From the NCBI GenBank assembly GCA_900468285.1, contig UBTF01000005.1, positions 62,001-126,000 of the forward strand: DNA of 64,000 nt, given 5' to 3'. The notes below the pieces were generated by a model. That model saw only the letters and a program-made list of their open reading frames with translations. It did no database searches and was not told the origin of the DNA. Positions within the stretch are counted from its first letter, which is position 1; each line of letters begins with the position of its first letter. This document shows, piece after piece, positions 9,053 through 17,338 of this stretch. This DNA comes from Hyphomicrobiales bacterium. GTDB taxonomy: Bacteria > Pseudomonadota > Alphaproteobacteria > Rhizobiales > Rhizobiaceae. A program made the translations under genes and the position numbers.

Positions 9053-9904
9053 ATGAAGATAGGATTTATCGGCCTGGGAGTCATGGGCCGCCCGATGGCG
9101 CAGCATTTGATCGATGCGGGACATGAGCTTTATCTTCACAGGGTCAAACCCGTGTCGAACCACCTCGTCGAAAGCGGTGCGACGGCCTGCACTTCGGCTG
9201 CGGAGGTGGCGCGCAGCGCCGACATCGTGATTTTGATGCTGCCTGACACGCCCGATGTGGAAAGCGTTCTCTTCGATGACGATGGCGTCGCACACGGTCT
9301 TGATACGGGAAAGCTCGTCATCGACATGAGCTCTATTTCACCGATTGCGACAAAGGATTTTGCCGCCCGTATTGAAGCGCTGGGATGCGATTACCTCGAC
9401 GCGCCGGTGTCAGGTGGTGAAGTTGGCGCCAAGGCCGCATCGCTGACCATTATGGTCGGCGGCAAACCGGATGTTTTCGAGCGCGCAAAGGAACTGTTCG
9501 AAAAGATGGGCAAGAACATCACCCTGATCGGTGCTGTCGGGAACGGTCAGGTTGCCAAGGTCGCCAACCAGATTGTGGTTGCTCTCAATATTCAGGCCGT
9601 TTCAGAGGCCCTTCGCTTCTCAAAGAAATCTGGTGCAGACCCCTCCATCGTGCGCAAGGCATTAATGGGCGGCTTTGCGTCGTCCCGCGTACTGGAGGTC
9701 CACGGCGAACGTATGATCAATGGAACGTTCGAGCCCGGCTTTCGGATGAGCCTGCACCATAAGGACATTTCGCTCGCGCTCGAATCTGCACGGCTGCTTG
9801 AGCTTATGCTGCCCAACACCGCGATGGTTCATCAGGTGATGAACGGCGCATTGGACAAAGGCTTGGGTGACAAAGATCACTCTGCCCTGATCAACGCAAT
9901 ATGA
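9053..9904 (+). CDS. glxR: 2-hydroxy-3-oxopropionate (tartronate semialdehyde) reductase
   Basis: 283-aa beta-hydroxyacid dehydrogenase that should reduce tartronate semialdehyde to D-glycerate with NAD(P)H. The N-terminal Rossmann motif is GFIGLGVMGRPMAQHL, the substrate-binding motif is DAPVSGGEVGA, and the catalytic lysine lies in GNGQVAKVANQ. It starts 3 bp after the isomerase stop with an aggag ribosome site, so translation is probably coupled. The symbol rests on family and context. Related 3-hydroxyisobutyrate dehydrogenases look similar. Confidence 0.85.
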   Translation: MKIGFIGLGVMGRPMAQHLIDAGHELYLHRVKPVSNHLVESGATACTSAAEVARSADIVILMLPDTPDVESVLFDDDGVAHGLDTGKLVIDMSSISPIATKDFAARIEALGCDYLDAPVSGGEVGAKAASLTIMVGGKPDVFERAKELFEKMGKNITLIGAVGNGQVAKVANQIVVALNIQAVSEALRFSKKSGADPSIVRKALMGGFASSRVLEVHGERMINGTFEPGFRMSLHHKDISLALESARLLELMLPNTAMVHQVMNGALDKGLGDKDHSALINAI

Positions 9905-9944
9905 GATATTCCGGCCATTGGTCCAAGTACGGGAGCGATTGATC

Positions 9945-11207
9945 ATGATCACAAGTCCCCGCCTGTTCCTTACATCTTTATACGAAGCAGCAATCGAGGC
10001 CGCCAGTCCTTTAAACAGGATTAAAGATCTTCTCCCGCGCCCGCCTTATGGCGGACGCGTCGTAGTCGTAGGCGCGGGCAAAGGGGCGGCGCAAATGGCG
10101 CAATCGCTGGAAAGTCTTTGGGACGTCCCGCTGACAGGTTTGGTCGTTACTCCTTATGGTTACGAGTGTGACACAGACAGAATCGAGGTCATCAGTGCCG
10201 CTCATCCTGTGCCAGACAGTGCCGGTCTTCAGGCGGCCGAACGTCTAAAGACCTCTGTATGCAACCTATCTAGCAATGATATTGTGATCGCCTTGATTTG
10301 CGGTGGGGGATCTGCGCTCTTACCAGCACCGCCGGTAGGGTTTGCTCTTGCCGACGAAATAGCTCTAAATGAGGAACTACTAGCATCGGGTGCTTCGATT
10401 TTGGCCATGAACGCCGTCCGCAAGCGTTTCTCAACAATTAAAGGTGGGCGGTTGGCGGCATTAACGAAGGCGAGGGTGATTAGCTTCGTAGTATCCGATA
10501 TTCCTGGAGACGACCCGGCGCTGGTGTCGTCCGGTCCAACGATCCCCAACCTGAGCACCCGCGATGATGCCGGGGAAATTATTGCACGGTATCGGCTGAA
10601 ACTACCGGCACCGATACTGAGTTTTATAGCATCGGATGCATCCGATGCACCGAGCCCAGCGGATCCAATCTTTGCCGGACACAGCCACCACATTGTTTCG
10701 TCTTCAAGAATTGCCCTTGAAGCAGCGGCAGCGCTTGCGCGAGTTTCAGGTGTCACGCCAGTTATACTATCTGATTGCATGGAGGGCGAAGCGCGAGATG
10801 TTGGCCTTGTACACGCGGCCATAGCACGTGAGATCGCGTTGCACGACAGCCCTTTCATCCGACCCTGCGTAGTGTTGTCTGGGGGCGAAACGACAGTGAC
10901 GCTTCGGGAGAGAGGTGGTAAAGGTGGACGCAATGGAGAATTCGCGCTGTCTCTTGCGATGGCGATCAATGGACTTGATGTCCATGCACTCGCCGCCGAC
11001 ACCGATGGCATAGATGGCTCTGGAGACAATGCGGGCGCCTTCGCTGATGGCACGAGCGTCAAACGGCTCTTAGAGAAGCAAGTCAACGGCGATGCGCGGC
11101 TGTTGGCTAATGATAGCTACCCTGCCTTTTCTGCTATTGGGGATCTGTTTGTCTGCGGGCCAACCAACGTGAATGTAAATGATTTCAGAGCTATATTGGT
11201 CAGATGA
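9945..11207 (+). CDS. gckA: Glycerate 2-kinase (MOFRL family, GckA/TtuD)
   Basis: 420-aa kinase expected to phosphorylate D-glycerate to 2-phosphoglycerate, the entry to lower glycolysis. Family motifs are VVGAGKGAAQMAQ, the glycine-rich ICGGGSALLPAP, LSGGETTVTL and the C-terminal TDGIDGSGDNAGA. The ATG at 9945 follows gggagcg; the TTG at 9918 is too far from a ribosome site. It completes the isomerase-reductase-kinase route. By eye its codon choice is more AT-rich than that of the genes upstream, so it may have joined the operon separately. Confidence 0.88.
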   Translation: MITSPRLFLTSLYEAAIEAASPLNRIKDLLPRPPYGGRVVVVGAGKGAAQMAQSLESLWDVPLTGLVVTPYGYECDTDRIEVISAAHPVPDSAGLQAAERLKTSVCNLSSNDIVIALICGGGSALLPAPPVGFALADEIALNEELLASGASILAMNAVRKRFSTIKGGRLAALTKARVISFVVSDIPGDDPALVSSGPTIPNLSTRDDAGEIIARYRLKLPAPILSFIASDASDAPSPADPIFAGHSHHIVSSSRIALEAAAALARVSGVTPVILSDCMEGEARDVGLVHAAIAREIALHDSPFIRPCVVLSGGETTVTLRERGGKGGRNGEFALSLAMAINGLDVHALAADTDGIDGSGDNAGAFADGTSVKRLLEKQVNGDARLLANDSYPAFSAIGDLFVCGPTNVNVNDFRAILVR

Positions 11208-11323
11208 GCGCGACTGGGACAAGAGAGCGTTGGTTCAGGTCCTTTCAAGGCGATGGCTAGGAATGCTCAGCTCAGGTCTAGCTGCCCATCCTCAATTTCT
11301 TTTCAATTGCAGTGAACTTGAGG

Positions 11324-12103
11324 TTACTGAATACTGAAGGGGAAGTATTTAGCGTTCATTGCATCATACGCGCCATTGGCTTGTATCTTATCGAGCGCAG
11401 CGTTCAGTTTTGTCAGCAACTCTTTATCGTCTGGTCTAACGGCGATGCCTGCGCCTTCACCGAAAAACTCAGCGTCTTTGATATCTGCGCCTTTGAATTC
11501 GCAGCAGGTACCCGCCTTAGTGTTCGCCAACCAATCGTAAACAGCCAGTTTGTCCTCCAAGATGAGGTCGACCTCCCCGTCGGCCAGTCCTTTATAGAGC
11601 TCTGGGGACGCAGCAAAAATCCTAATTGAAGCGTCCGAGAAGAACTTTTTGGTATAGGCCTCTTGTGAGGTCCCGGCGGTGACGCCTAAACGAACATTTT
11701 TCAGTTTCGTCCCATCAAGACCAACATCTTTTTTGGCTATGAACACCGAGGGGCTATCATAGTATTTGCGCGTGAATGCGACCTTCTGTTTTCGTTCCAA
11801 GCTCATAGACATCGACGAAACGATTGCATCATAACGCTTGGCCAGAAGGTTCGGGATCATTTCGGTCCACTCCTGTATCACGAACTCGCATTTGAGCTTA
11901 GCCGCCTCGCACAGGGCACCCGCCAGATCTACATCAAAACCTTGAAGCTGTTTGTTGGAGTCGAGATAGTTGAACGGCGGAAACGCACCTTCTACGGCGA
12001 TTTTGACAACTGACCCCGTTTGCGTTGATGTCGCAGGTGTTGGTAGAGCAGCACCAACTGAGCACATGATTACGATACCAAACGCCTGTTGCAACTTGTT
12101 CAT
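11324..12103 (-). CDS. Orphan amino-acid ABC substrate-binding protein (HisJ/ArgT type)
   Basis: 259-aa periplasmic family-3 binding protein. A signal peptide (hydrophobic run ending near residue 25) precedes the typical start of the mature domain, VKIAVEGAFPPFNYLD. Family features include GFDVDLAGALCEAAKLKCEF and the ligand-site region SMSMSLERKQKVAFT. It is likely to bind a basic or polar amino acid. No permease or ATPase gene is nearby, so it either serves a distant importer or acts as a sensor. It is transcribed away from the adjacent c-di-GMP gene across a 150-bp shared promoter region. Confidence 0.88.
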   Translation of the reverse strand: MNKLQQAFGIVIMCSVGAALPTPATSTQTGSVVKIAVEGAFPPFNYLDSNKQLQGFDVDLAGALCEAAKLKCEFVIQEWTEMIPNLLAKRYDAIVSSMSMSLERKQKVAFTRKYYDSPSVFIAKKDVGLDGTKLKNVRLGVTAGTSQEAYTKKFFSDASIRIFAASPELYKGLADGEVDLILEDKLAVYDWLANTKAGTCCEFKGADIKDAEFFGEGAGIAVRPDDKELLTKLNAALDKIQANGAYDAMNAKYFPFSIQ

Positions 12104-12253
12104 TGCGATCCCCAACAAAATGAACCGGTAGATGCCGCATTGAACACTTTAAAAATTACAGAGCCCCTAAAGTTTTTCGCTAATTTAGACTATCTTCAAA
12201 AAGAATTTTGTAATCTATTCCCAGTAAGCTCCTTACGTTGTGAGGAACACTAC
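12104..12253. promoter_or_regulatory. Shared divergent promoter region
   Basis: AT-rich 150-bp interval between the divergent binding-protein and GGDEF-EAL genes. It must hold the promoters of both. No clear operator dyad was recognised. Confidence 0.4.
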
Positions 12254-14566
12254 GTGACTGCTGATAACCGCATCTCTAGGATTTTCCGTAAAGCACCGGT
12301 ATCTCCTGGGCTCATTCTCCTACTTCTCACAACAAGCGGGCTTGGAATTGTTGCGCTCGTAGTAATAGCAGCTATCTGGGCCGGCACCGAAAGTGATGCA
12401 GCTGCACTAGATCGTCAGCGCCAGCTCGTGAACACCCGCTTACTCGATCAGGTTGAACGTGTATCTAACGAAGTCCGCCTGATGAAGGCCGGTCTCGACA
12501 CGTTGCTGCGTGTCAATGACATATCAAGCTTAGATATGCCGCCGGTCGAGTTCAGATACCAAGAATCTACCAAGCCAACAGCTGTTGCATCGTTTAGAGA
12601 ATTAGCTACCAATCTATTTGGCTATGACGCGGCGTTCATCGTTGCATCTGACGGCTCCATGCCCTTCGACACAGACCCTTCAATCGTCAAGCGTTTCAAA
12701 TGGATACGTCCGCTCATCCAGCCGATGATAGAGGGTCTACAGAAACAACTCGATGTTGGGGTATCGTCGAACTGGGGACTTCTGGGAGATGTGCCAAACC
12801 GAGCCTCATTGCTTCGGATTGAAGGACGCCCGGCCGTAGCCGGAGTTGTGCCGGTCAAGCCCTATACATCTTCCCAATCCAAAGCACCTACCAGACTCTA
12901 TCTTATTGCGTTTCGCTTCCTGGATGGAAAGGCCCTTGATGCGCTCAGTCGTGAGCAAGGATTGATTGGTGCGCGATACGCCAGGGCAGCAGATCAGGAA
13001 TTGAATGAAGTTGCATTTCAGATTGAGTCCACGTCAACGCGTGAGCCAATTGGTTTTATAATCTGGGAACCTGACCTACCTGGAACGCGGGTCATTGGCC
13101 GTTTAACGCCAATGCTTTCTTTGGCCGCGATAACATTTCTCGCACTTTTCTTCGCACTGATTATCGGCATTCGCCGCAGCATGAAGAAACTCACTGAAAG
13201 CGAGCTATATGCGCGTCATCTCGCAAATCATGACGTTCTCACGGGACTGGCTAACAGAGCAATGTTCAATGAGCGTCTGAAACATTGCCTCAGCAATGGA
13301 GAAAAGCTTACGAGCAACGAGACTTCACTTGCCCTCATTGACCTGGATAAATTCAAACAGGTGAATGATGAACATGGCCATCCTGTTGGAGACGAACTCC
13401 TTATTAAAGTCGTCCAGCGGATAGAAGGCATTATAAGTACCGACCACACGTTAGCCCGTTTAGGCGGAGACGAATTCGCGTTGCTGTTTCCATCCTGCGC
13501 GCTTGATGGCAGTGCGGGACCTGACATCTGCCAAGCGATTATTGAGGCGCTGAGTAAGCCGTTCGCCCTCAAGCAGGATAGCGTCAAAGCGACCATCGGA
13601 TGTTCAATCGGCATAGTCCATGGGAAAGATGCCGGGTTCGATCAGATTGAAATGCTTCGATGCGCGGACCTGGCTCTCTATGAAGCAAAGTCTCAGGGAC
13701 GGGGCCGGTTGATAGCTTATGACCTACGCATGGATCTTCAGGTTCAGGAAAGAGAGTCACTGCGCAGTGATCTCGAGCTTTTGCTGCAAGAACCTGGACT
13801 TCAACATCAGCCGGTCGCCTTAAAAGATGTGGGGCAGCTGGAGGTTTATCTGCAGGGAGTACATGCAGCTGATAGTTTTGGAGCTTTGACTTGTGCTGAA
13901 GCCTTGGTACGTTGGCGGCATCCGCAACACGGCCTTCTGACGCCTGATAGGTTCATTCAGATCGCTGAAGACAGTGGATTGATCAACACCCTCGGCGCTA
14001 GGGTTCTGCAGGAGGCGATCAGCGCCGCAGCGACGTGGTCCTCGCCAATCTCAATTGCAGTTAACATATCGCCCTCGCAACTGCGGAAGCCGGACTTCGC
14101 CTCTCAAGTGGAAAAAGTCCTGATTGAGGCTGGTTTGCCTCCTCATCGACTGGAACTAGAGGTCACCGAAGCCGCTCTCCTTAGTTCTGAGGAAATCACC
14201 AGGGCTAATCTGCGATCGCTCCGATCAATCGGTGTTAAGATAGCTCTTGACGATTTTGGTACTGGTTTCTCATCGCTAAGCCACCTGATCAACTTCGATG
14301 TGGACCGAATTAAAATAGATAAATCCTTCGTCGACTTAATTGGGACGAGAGCAGAGGGCACAGCGATCGTTTCAGCAATCATAGCTTTGAGCAGATCGCT
14401 CGGTAAAGCCGTCACCGCTGAAGGTGTCGAGACAGTGGGTCAAAGAGATTTCTTGATCGCACTTGGTTGCACAGATCTACAAGGCTACCTTCTTTCCCGG
14501 CCGGTGTCGCTACACATCTTCAGTCGAGAGAATCGCGCGCGTTTTGGGTCGCTAATGTCAATTTAG
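12254..14566 (+). CDS. Membrane-bound GGDEF-EAL c-di-GMP protein with periplasmic sensor domain
   Basis: 770-aa protein. A membrane segment near residues 16-40 is followed by a periplasmic domain of about 250 residues resembling CHASE4-type sensors, a second membrane helix (LSLAAITFLALFFALIIGI), then GGDEF (residues 404-408, intact) and EAL (residues 549-551, in EALVRWRHP). DDFGTGFSSL is also intact, so both synthesis and breakdown of c-di-GMP are possible. The usual RxxD feedback site before GGDEF is not seen. The GTG at 12254 has tgaggaa at good spacing and is preferred over the ATG at 12089, which would run into the divergent gene. The pairing with a solute-binding protein suggests ligand sensing. 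Confidence 0.88.
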   Translation: MTADNRISRIFRKAPVSPGLILLLLTTSGLGIVALVVIAAIWAGTESDAAALDRQRQLVNTRLLDQVERVSNEVRLMKAGLDTLLRVNDISSLDMPPVEFRYQESTKPTAVASFRELATNLFGYDAAFIVASDGSMPFDTDPSIVKRFKWIRPLIQPMIEGLQKQLDVGVSSNWGLLGDVPNRASLLRIEGRPAVAGVVPVKPYTSSQSKAPTRLYLIAFRFLDGKALDALSREQGLIGARYARAADQELNEVAFQIESTSTREPIGFIIWEPDLPGTRVIGRLTPMLSLAAITFLALFFALIIGIRRSMKKLTESELYARHLANHDVLTGLANRAMFNERLKHCLSNGEKLTSNETSLALIDLDKFKQVNDEHGHPVGDELLIKVVQRIEGIISTDHTLARLGGDEFALLFPSCALDGSAGPDICQAIIEALSKPFALKQDSVKATIGCSIGIVHGKDAGFDQIEMLRCADLALYEAKSQGRGRLIAYDLRMDLQVQERESLRSDLELLLQEPGLQHQPVALKDVGQLEVYLQGVHAADSFGALTCAEALVRWRHPQHGLLTPDRFIQIAEDSGLINTLGARVLQEAISAAATWSSPISIAVNISPSQLRKPDFASQVEKVLIEAGLPPHRLELEVTEAALLSSEEITRANLRSLRSIGVKIALDDFGTGFSSLSHLINFDVDRIKIDKSFVDLIGTRAEGTAIVSAIIALSRSLGKAVTAEGVETVGQRDFLIALGCTDLQGYLLSRPVSLHIFSRENRARFGSLMSI

Positions 14567-14877
14567 GATGACCGACCGTATTGTACCTGGTTTTGGAACA
14601 CCGATCCGGTGAATTCTTGGGATGGATAGTGGGGGTAGACGGAAGTCAGTCGAGGAAGCAGCCTTAGCACGATCCCACAGGCCTGACCGACCATCGCCCA
14701 GTCGATATGACCATTCATACACGGAGGCGATTTCCGGTAGATGATCAAACTGGCGAGATAAGGCCGTATAGTCTTCAACACTCGCGTGGATGCGATCGGA
14801 GCAAAACGAAGCTCGCAGAACTCCGAAATTTTCCGCTGAAAATGTCTTGATGAAAAGTCGTGTTTCGTCATGCTCAT
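14563..14877 (-). pseudogene. Remnant resembling the N-terminus of a rhizobial plasmid integrase-like protein
   Basis: A minus-strand frame starting at 14877 (or 14871) reads MTKHDFSSRHFQRKISEFC and then VLKTIRPYLASLIIYRKSPP and HIDWAMVGQACGI. This resembles from memory the N-terminus of a large recombinase/integrase-like protein found on rhizobial replicons. After about 70 residues the resemblance stops and the frame runs into an unrelated tail that overlaps the stop of the c-di-GMP gene. It is best read as a truncated relic. The family match is recollection only. Confidence 0.4.
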
Positions 14878-15000
14878 TCCATTTCTTTCGGCACCAATGC
14901 CGAGGGCGAGCGGAAATAGGCTCTCTTTTGAATGGAGAGCTACAGATTGTGGTGCTGAGCGATAGATCGGCTTGCAATAGCTCATTTCTTGGAATAATTG

Positions 15001-15029
15001 TGAGTTATAGAGAAGGCGGCTATAACTCA
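15001..15029. promoter_or_regulatory. Inverted repeat over the start of the fic gene
   Basis: Perfect 10-bp arms TGAGTTATAG (15001-15010) and CTATAACTCA (15020-15029) flank a 9-nt spacer, AGAAGGCGG, which holds the Shine-Dalgarno sequence. The right arm includes the A of the ATG. It could be a DNA operator or an mRNA hairpin that presents the ribosome site in the loop while pairing next to the start codon. Confidence 0.65.
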
Positions 15030-16135
15030 TGAAATGGAACTGGCAGAACGGCGATTGGCCAAACTTCACGTATGACACCGCAAGCCTAGCGCCGTTGGAG
15101 CAGAAATTCTTGCAATCCGCTGGCGAGGTTATCGGTGCTGTCCGGCATTTCAACGAGGAGGACAGCAACCAACTTCGCATTGAATTGCTGAGCGACGAGG
15201 CGGTCAAGACCTCAGAGATTGAGGGGGAATTTCTGGAGCGCGTGAGTGTTCAGTCATCGCTCCGTCGGCAGTTCGGGCTAAGCACTGATGATAGACAGAT
15301 CCGCCCACAAGAGCGGGGGATCGCCGAGATGATGGCGGATGTCTATCGAAGCTGGCATATGCCGCTGCGTCATGAAGGACTGTTCCACTGGCACTCAATG
15401 CTGATGGCGGGAAACCGATACATTGAAACGGTTGGTGCTTATCGGACGCATGAAGACGCCATGCAGATCGTGTCAGGTCGATTGGACAAGCCCACAATCC
15501 ACTTCGAGGCCCCCCCGTCTCGCCAAGTTGCCGCTGAGATGGAGACCTTCATCGGATGGTTCAATCAATCCGGGCCAGATGGTCAAACGTCGCTTCAAGC
15601 TTTGACGCGCGCTGCATTAGGCCATCTTTATTTTGAAAGCATACATCCATTTGAGGATGGCAATGGCCGGCTAGGGCGCGCTCTCGCTGAAAAATCCCTG
15701 GCGCAGAACATAGGGCAGCCAAGCCTCATTTTACTCGCCTTTACGATCGAGAAGAGCCGGAAGGCCTACTACTCCGAGCTTGAGCGGCACCAACGTACGC
15801 TCGATATCACCGATTGGATCATTTTCTTTTCAGAAACGATCCTGGATGCTCAACGGGCGACGCTTGAGCGCATAGAGTTCTTCATTCAAAAAGCAAAGTT
15901 CTATGATCGTTTTCGAGACCGGTTGAACGCGCGGCAGGAAAAGGTAGTCGCGCGTATATTCAAGGAAGGTACGGTAGGCTTCAAGGGGGGGCTAAGTGCC
16001 GAAAACTACATTTCGATCACAGATACATCCCGCGCTACAGCAACACGCGACCTTCAGCAGCTTGTGGAGATCGGCGCACTTACGCGGACGGGCGAACGCC
16101 GGCATACCCGGTACTCACTTTCATTGAAGAAATAA
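15029..16135 (+). CDS. Fic family protein with N-terminal DUF4172 and C-terminal winged helix
   Basis: 368-aa likely AMP-transferase (Fic/DOC fold). The DUF4172-type N-terminus begins MKWNWQNGDWPNFTYD. An inhibitory-helix motif TSEIEG is at residues 61-66, matching the (S/T)xxxE(G/N) consensus of self-inhibited Fic proteins. The catalytic motif HPFEDGNGRLGR is at 206-217 with all key residues present. The C-terminal 70 residues look like a winged-helix DNA-binding domain (ISITDTSRATATRDLQQLVE), so the protein may bind its own promoter. The target protein is unknown. The neighbouring recombinase relic points to an acquired locus. Confidence 0.9.
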   Translation: MKWNWQNGDWPNFTYDTASLAPLEQKFLQSAGEVIGAVRHFNEEDSNQLRIELLSDEAVKTSEIEGEFLERVSVQSSLRRQFGLSTDDRQIRPQERGIAEMMADVYRSWHMPLRHEGLFHWHSMLMAGNRYIETVGAYRTHEDAMQIVSGRLDKPTIHFEAPPSRQVAAEMETFIGWFNQSGPDGQTSLQALTRAALGHLYFESIHPFEDGNGRLGRALAEKSLAQNIGQPSLILLAFTIEKSRKAYYSELERHQRTLDITDWIIFFSETILDAQRATLERIEFFIQKAKFYDRFRDRLNARQEKVVARIFKEGTVGFKGGLSAENYISITDTSRATATRDLQQLVEIGALTRTGERRHTRYSLSLKK

Positions 16136-16336
16136 ACTGCTGCTAGTCTGATGAATTCAACCAACGTCATTATCTGGCTGAACGACTGTTCGATTCCGCT
16201 CAAGTCGACGGTGCGAGCTAAAGGTGTTCAACGCTGAGATTATTCTCACTTCCGAGGTGCGACTACCGTTCGATCCTCATATACGCCGTCGTTTAAGCGC
16301 TCCTATCGGTTGAAAGGTGGAATGTCATAACCTCAG

Positions 16337-17230
16337 CTAACCGGCCACTCGGCGCAAATGCTCGACCAGCGCTCTGAGTTTCGGCGCCATGTTGCGGCGG
16401 CTGGGGTAGTAGAGGAAGAAGCCTGGAAAGCGGGGGCAGAAGTCCTGGAGGATCGGCACCAGTTCGCCGCGTGCGATCGACGTCCGGAAACTGTCCTCCA
16501 TTCCGAAGCTGATGCCGGCGCCTGCGGAGGCAAGCTTGATCATCAACGCCATGTCCGTCGTCGTGACCGTGTCGGCCACGGCCACAGAGAAAGCGCGACC
16601 CTTTTCTTCGAACTCCCAGCGATAAGGCGCGACGTTCGCGGCTCGGCGCCAGCCGATGCAGCGGCGGCTTGCAAGTTCGCTCGGGTGATTGGGCGTCCCG
16701 AACCTCTCGAGATAGTCCGGCGACGCCACCGCCAGCTGGCGCTGCTCGCCCGAAACAGCCACGGCGATCATGTCCTGGGCAATCACTTCGCCGAGCCGCA
16801 CCCCAGCATCAAAACCTTCCGCGACGATGTCGAACTCCTCGTCAGTGACGGTGACATGCAGCGTCACCTCCGGGTTTTCCTCAAGGAACTCGGCGAGCAG
16901 CGGCCCGGACAGGAAGCTCTCGGCAATCGATGAAACCGCAAGTGTCAGCTTTCCACGTGCTTGGCCATGAATGTTGGCGACCGCCTCGATCGCGCCCCGC
17001 ATTTCCCGCAGCGCGGGCGCGGCATTAGCGTAGAGCCGTTTGCCGGCCTCCGTCAACGCCACGCTGCGTGTCGTCCGGCTGACGAGCGCGATGCCGATCG
17101 TCTCTTCGAGCCTACGGATGGTCTGGCTGACGGCCGAACGGGTGACGCCCATTCGTTCGGCTGCAGCGCGAAAGCTTTTCTCCTCTGCAACGAGAGCAAA
17201 GACGGAGAGTGCATTGATGTCCGGCTGCAT
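16337..17230 (-). CDS. LysR family transcriptional regulator
   Basis: 297-aa regulator with an N-terminal winged HTH (ALVAEEKSFRAAAERMGVTRSAVSQTIRRLE) and a C-terminal effector-binding domain. It is divergent from the SDR-CMD-Atu4866 genes, with 108 bp between, the usual arrangement for a LysR protein controlling its neighbours. The effector is unknown. Confidence 0.93.
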   Translation of the reverse strand: MQPDINALSVFALVAEEKSFRAAAERMGVTRSAVSQTIRRLEETIGIALVSRTTRSVALTEAGKRLYANAAPALREMRGAIEAVANIHGQARGKLTLAVSSIAESFLSGPLLAEFLEENPEVTLHVTVTDEEFDIVAEGFDAGVRLGEVIAQDMIAVAVSGEQRQLAVASPDYLERFGTPNHPSELASRRCIGWRRAANVAPYRWEFEEKGRAFSVAVADTVTTTDMALMIKLASAGAGISFGMEDSFRTSIARGELVPILQDFCPRFPGFFLYYPSRRNMAPKLRALVEHLRRVAG

Positions 17231-17338
17231 TGGTTAGTTCTCCTTACTTCCGCATGAGCACTTAGATGGCTTATCGCGACAATGCCGAATGCGTATTCTT
17301 CTGGCTACCGCATCAAGCGGATGCAAGAGGAGAAAGTT

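Noticed and set aside
8165-9295. 376-codon minus-strand frame opposite hyi and the reductase
   Set aside because: It spans two well-supported plus-strand genes and has no recognisable domain.
12089-12253. N-terminal extension of the GGDEF-EAL protein
   Set aside because: It would overlap the divergent receptor gene and has no ribosome site. The GTG at 12254 has one and places the membrane helix at the N-terminus.
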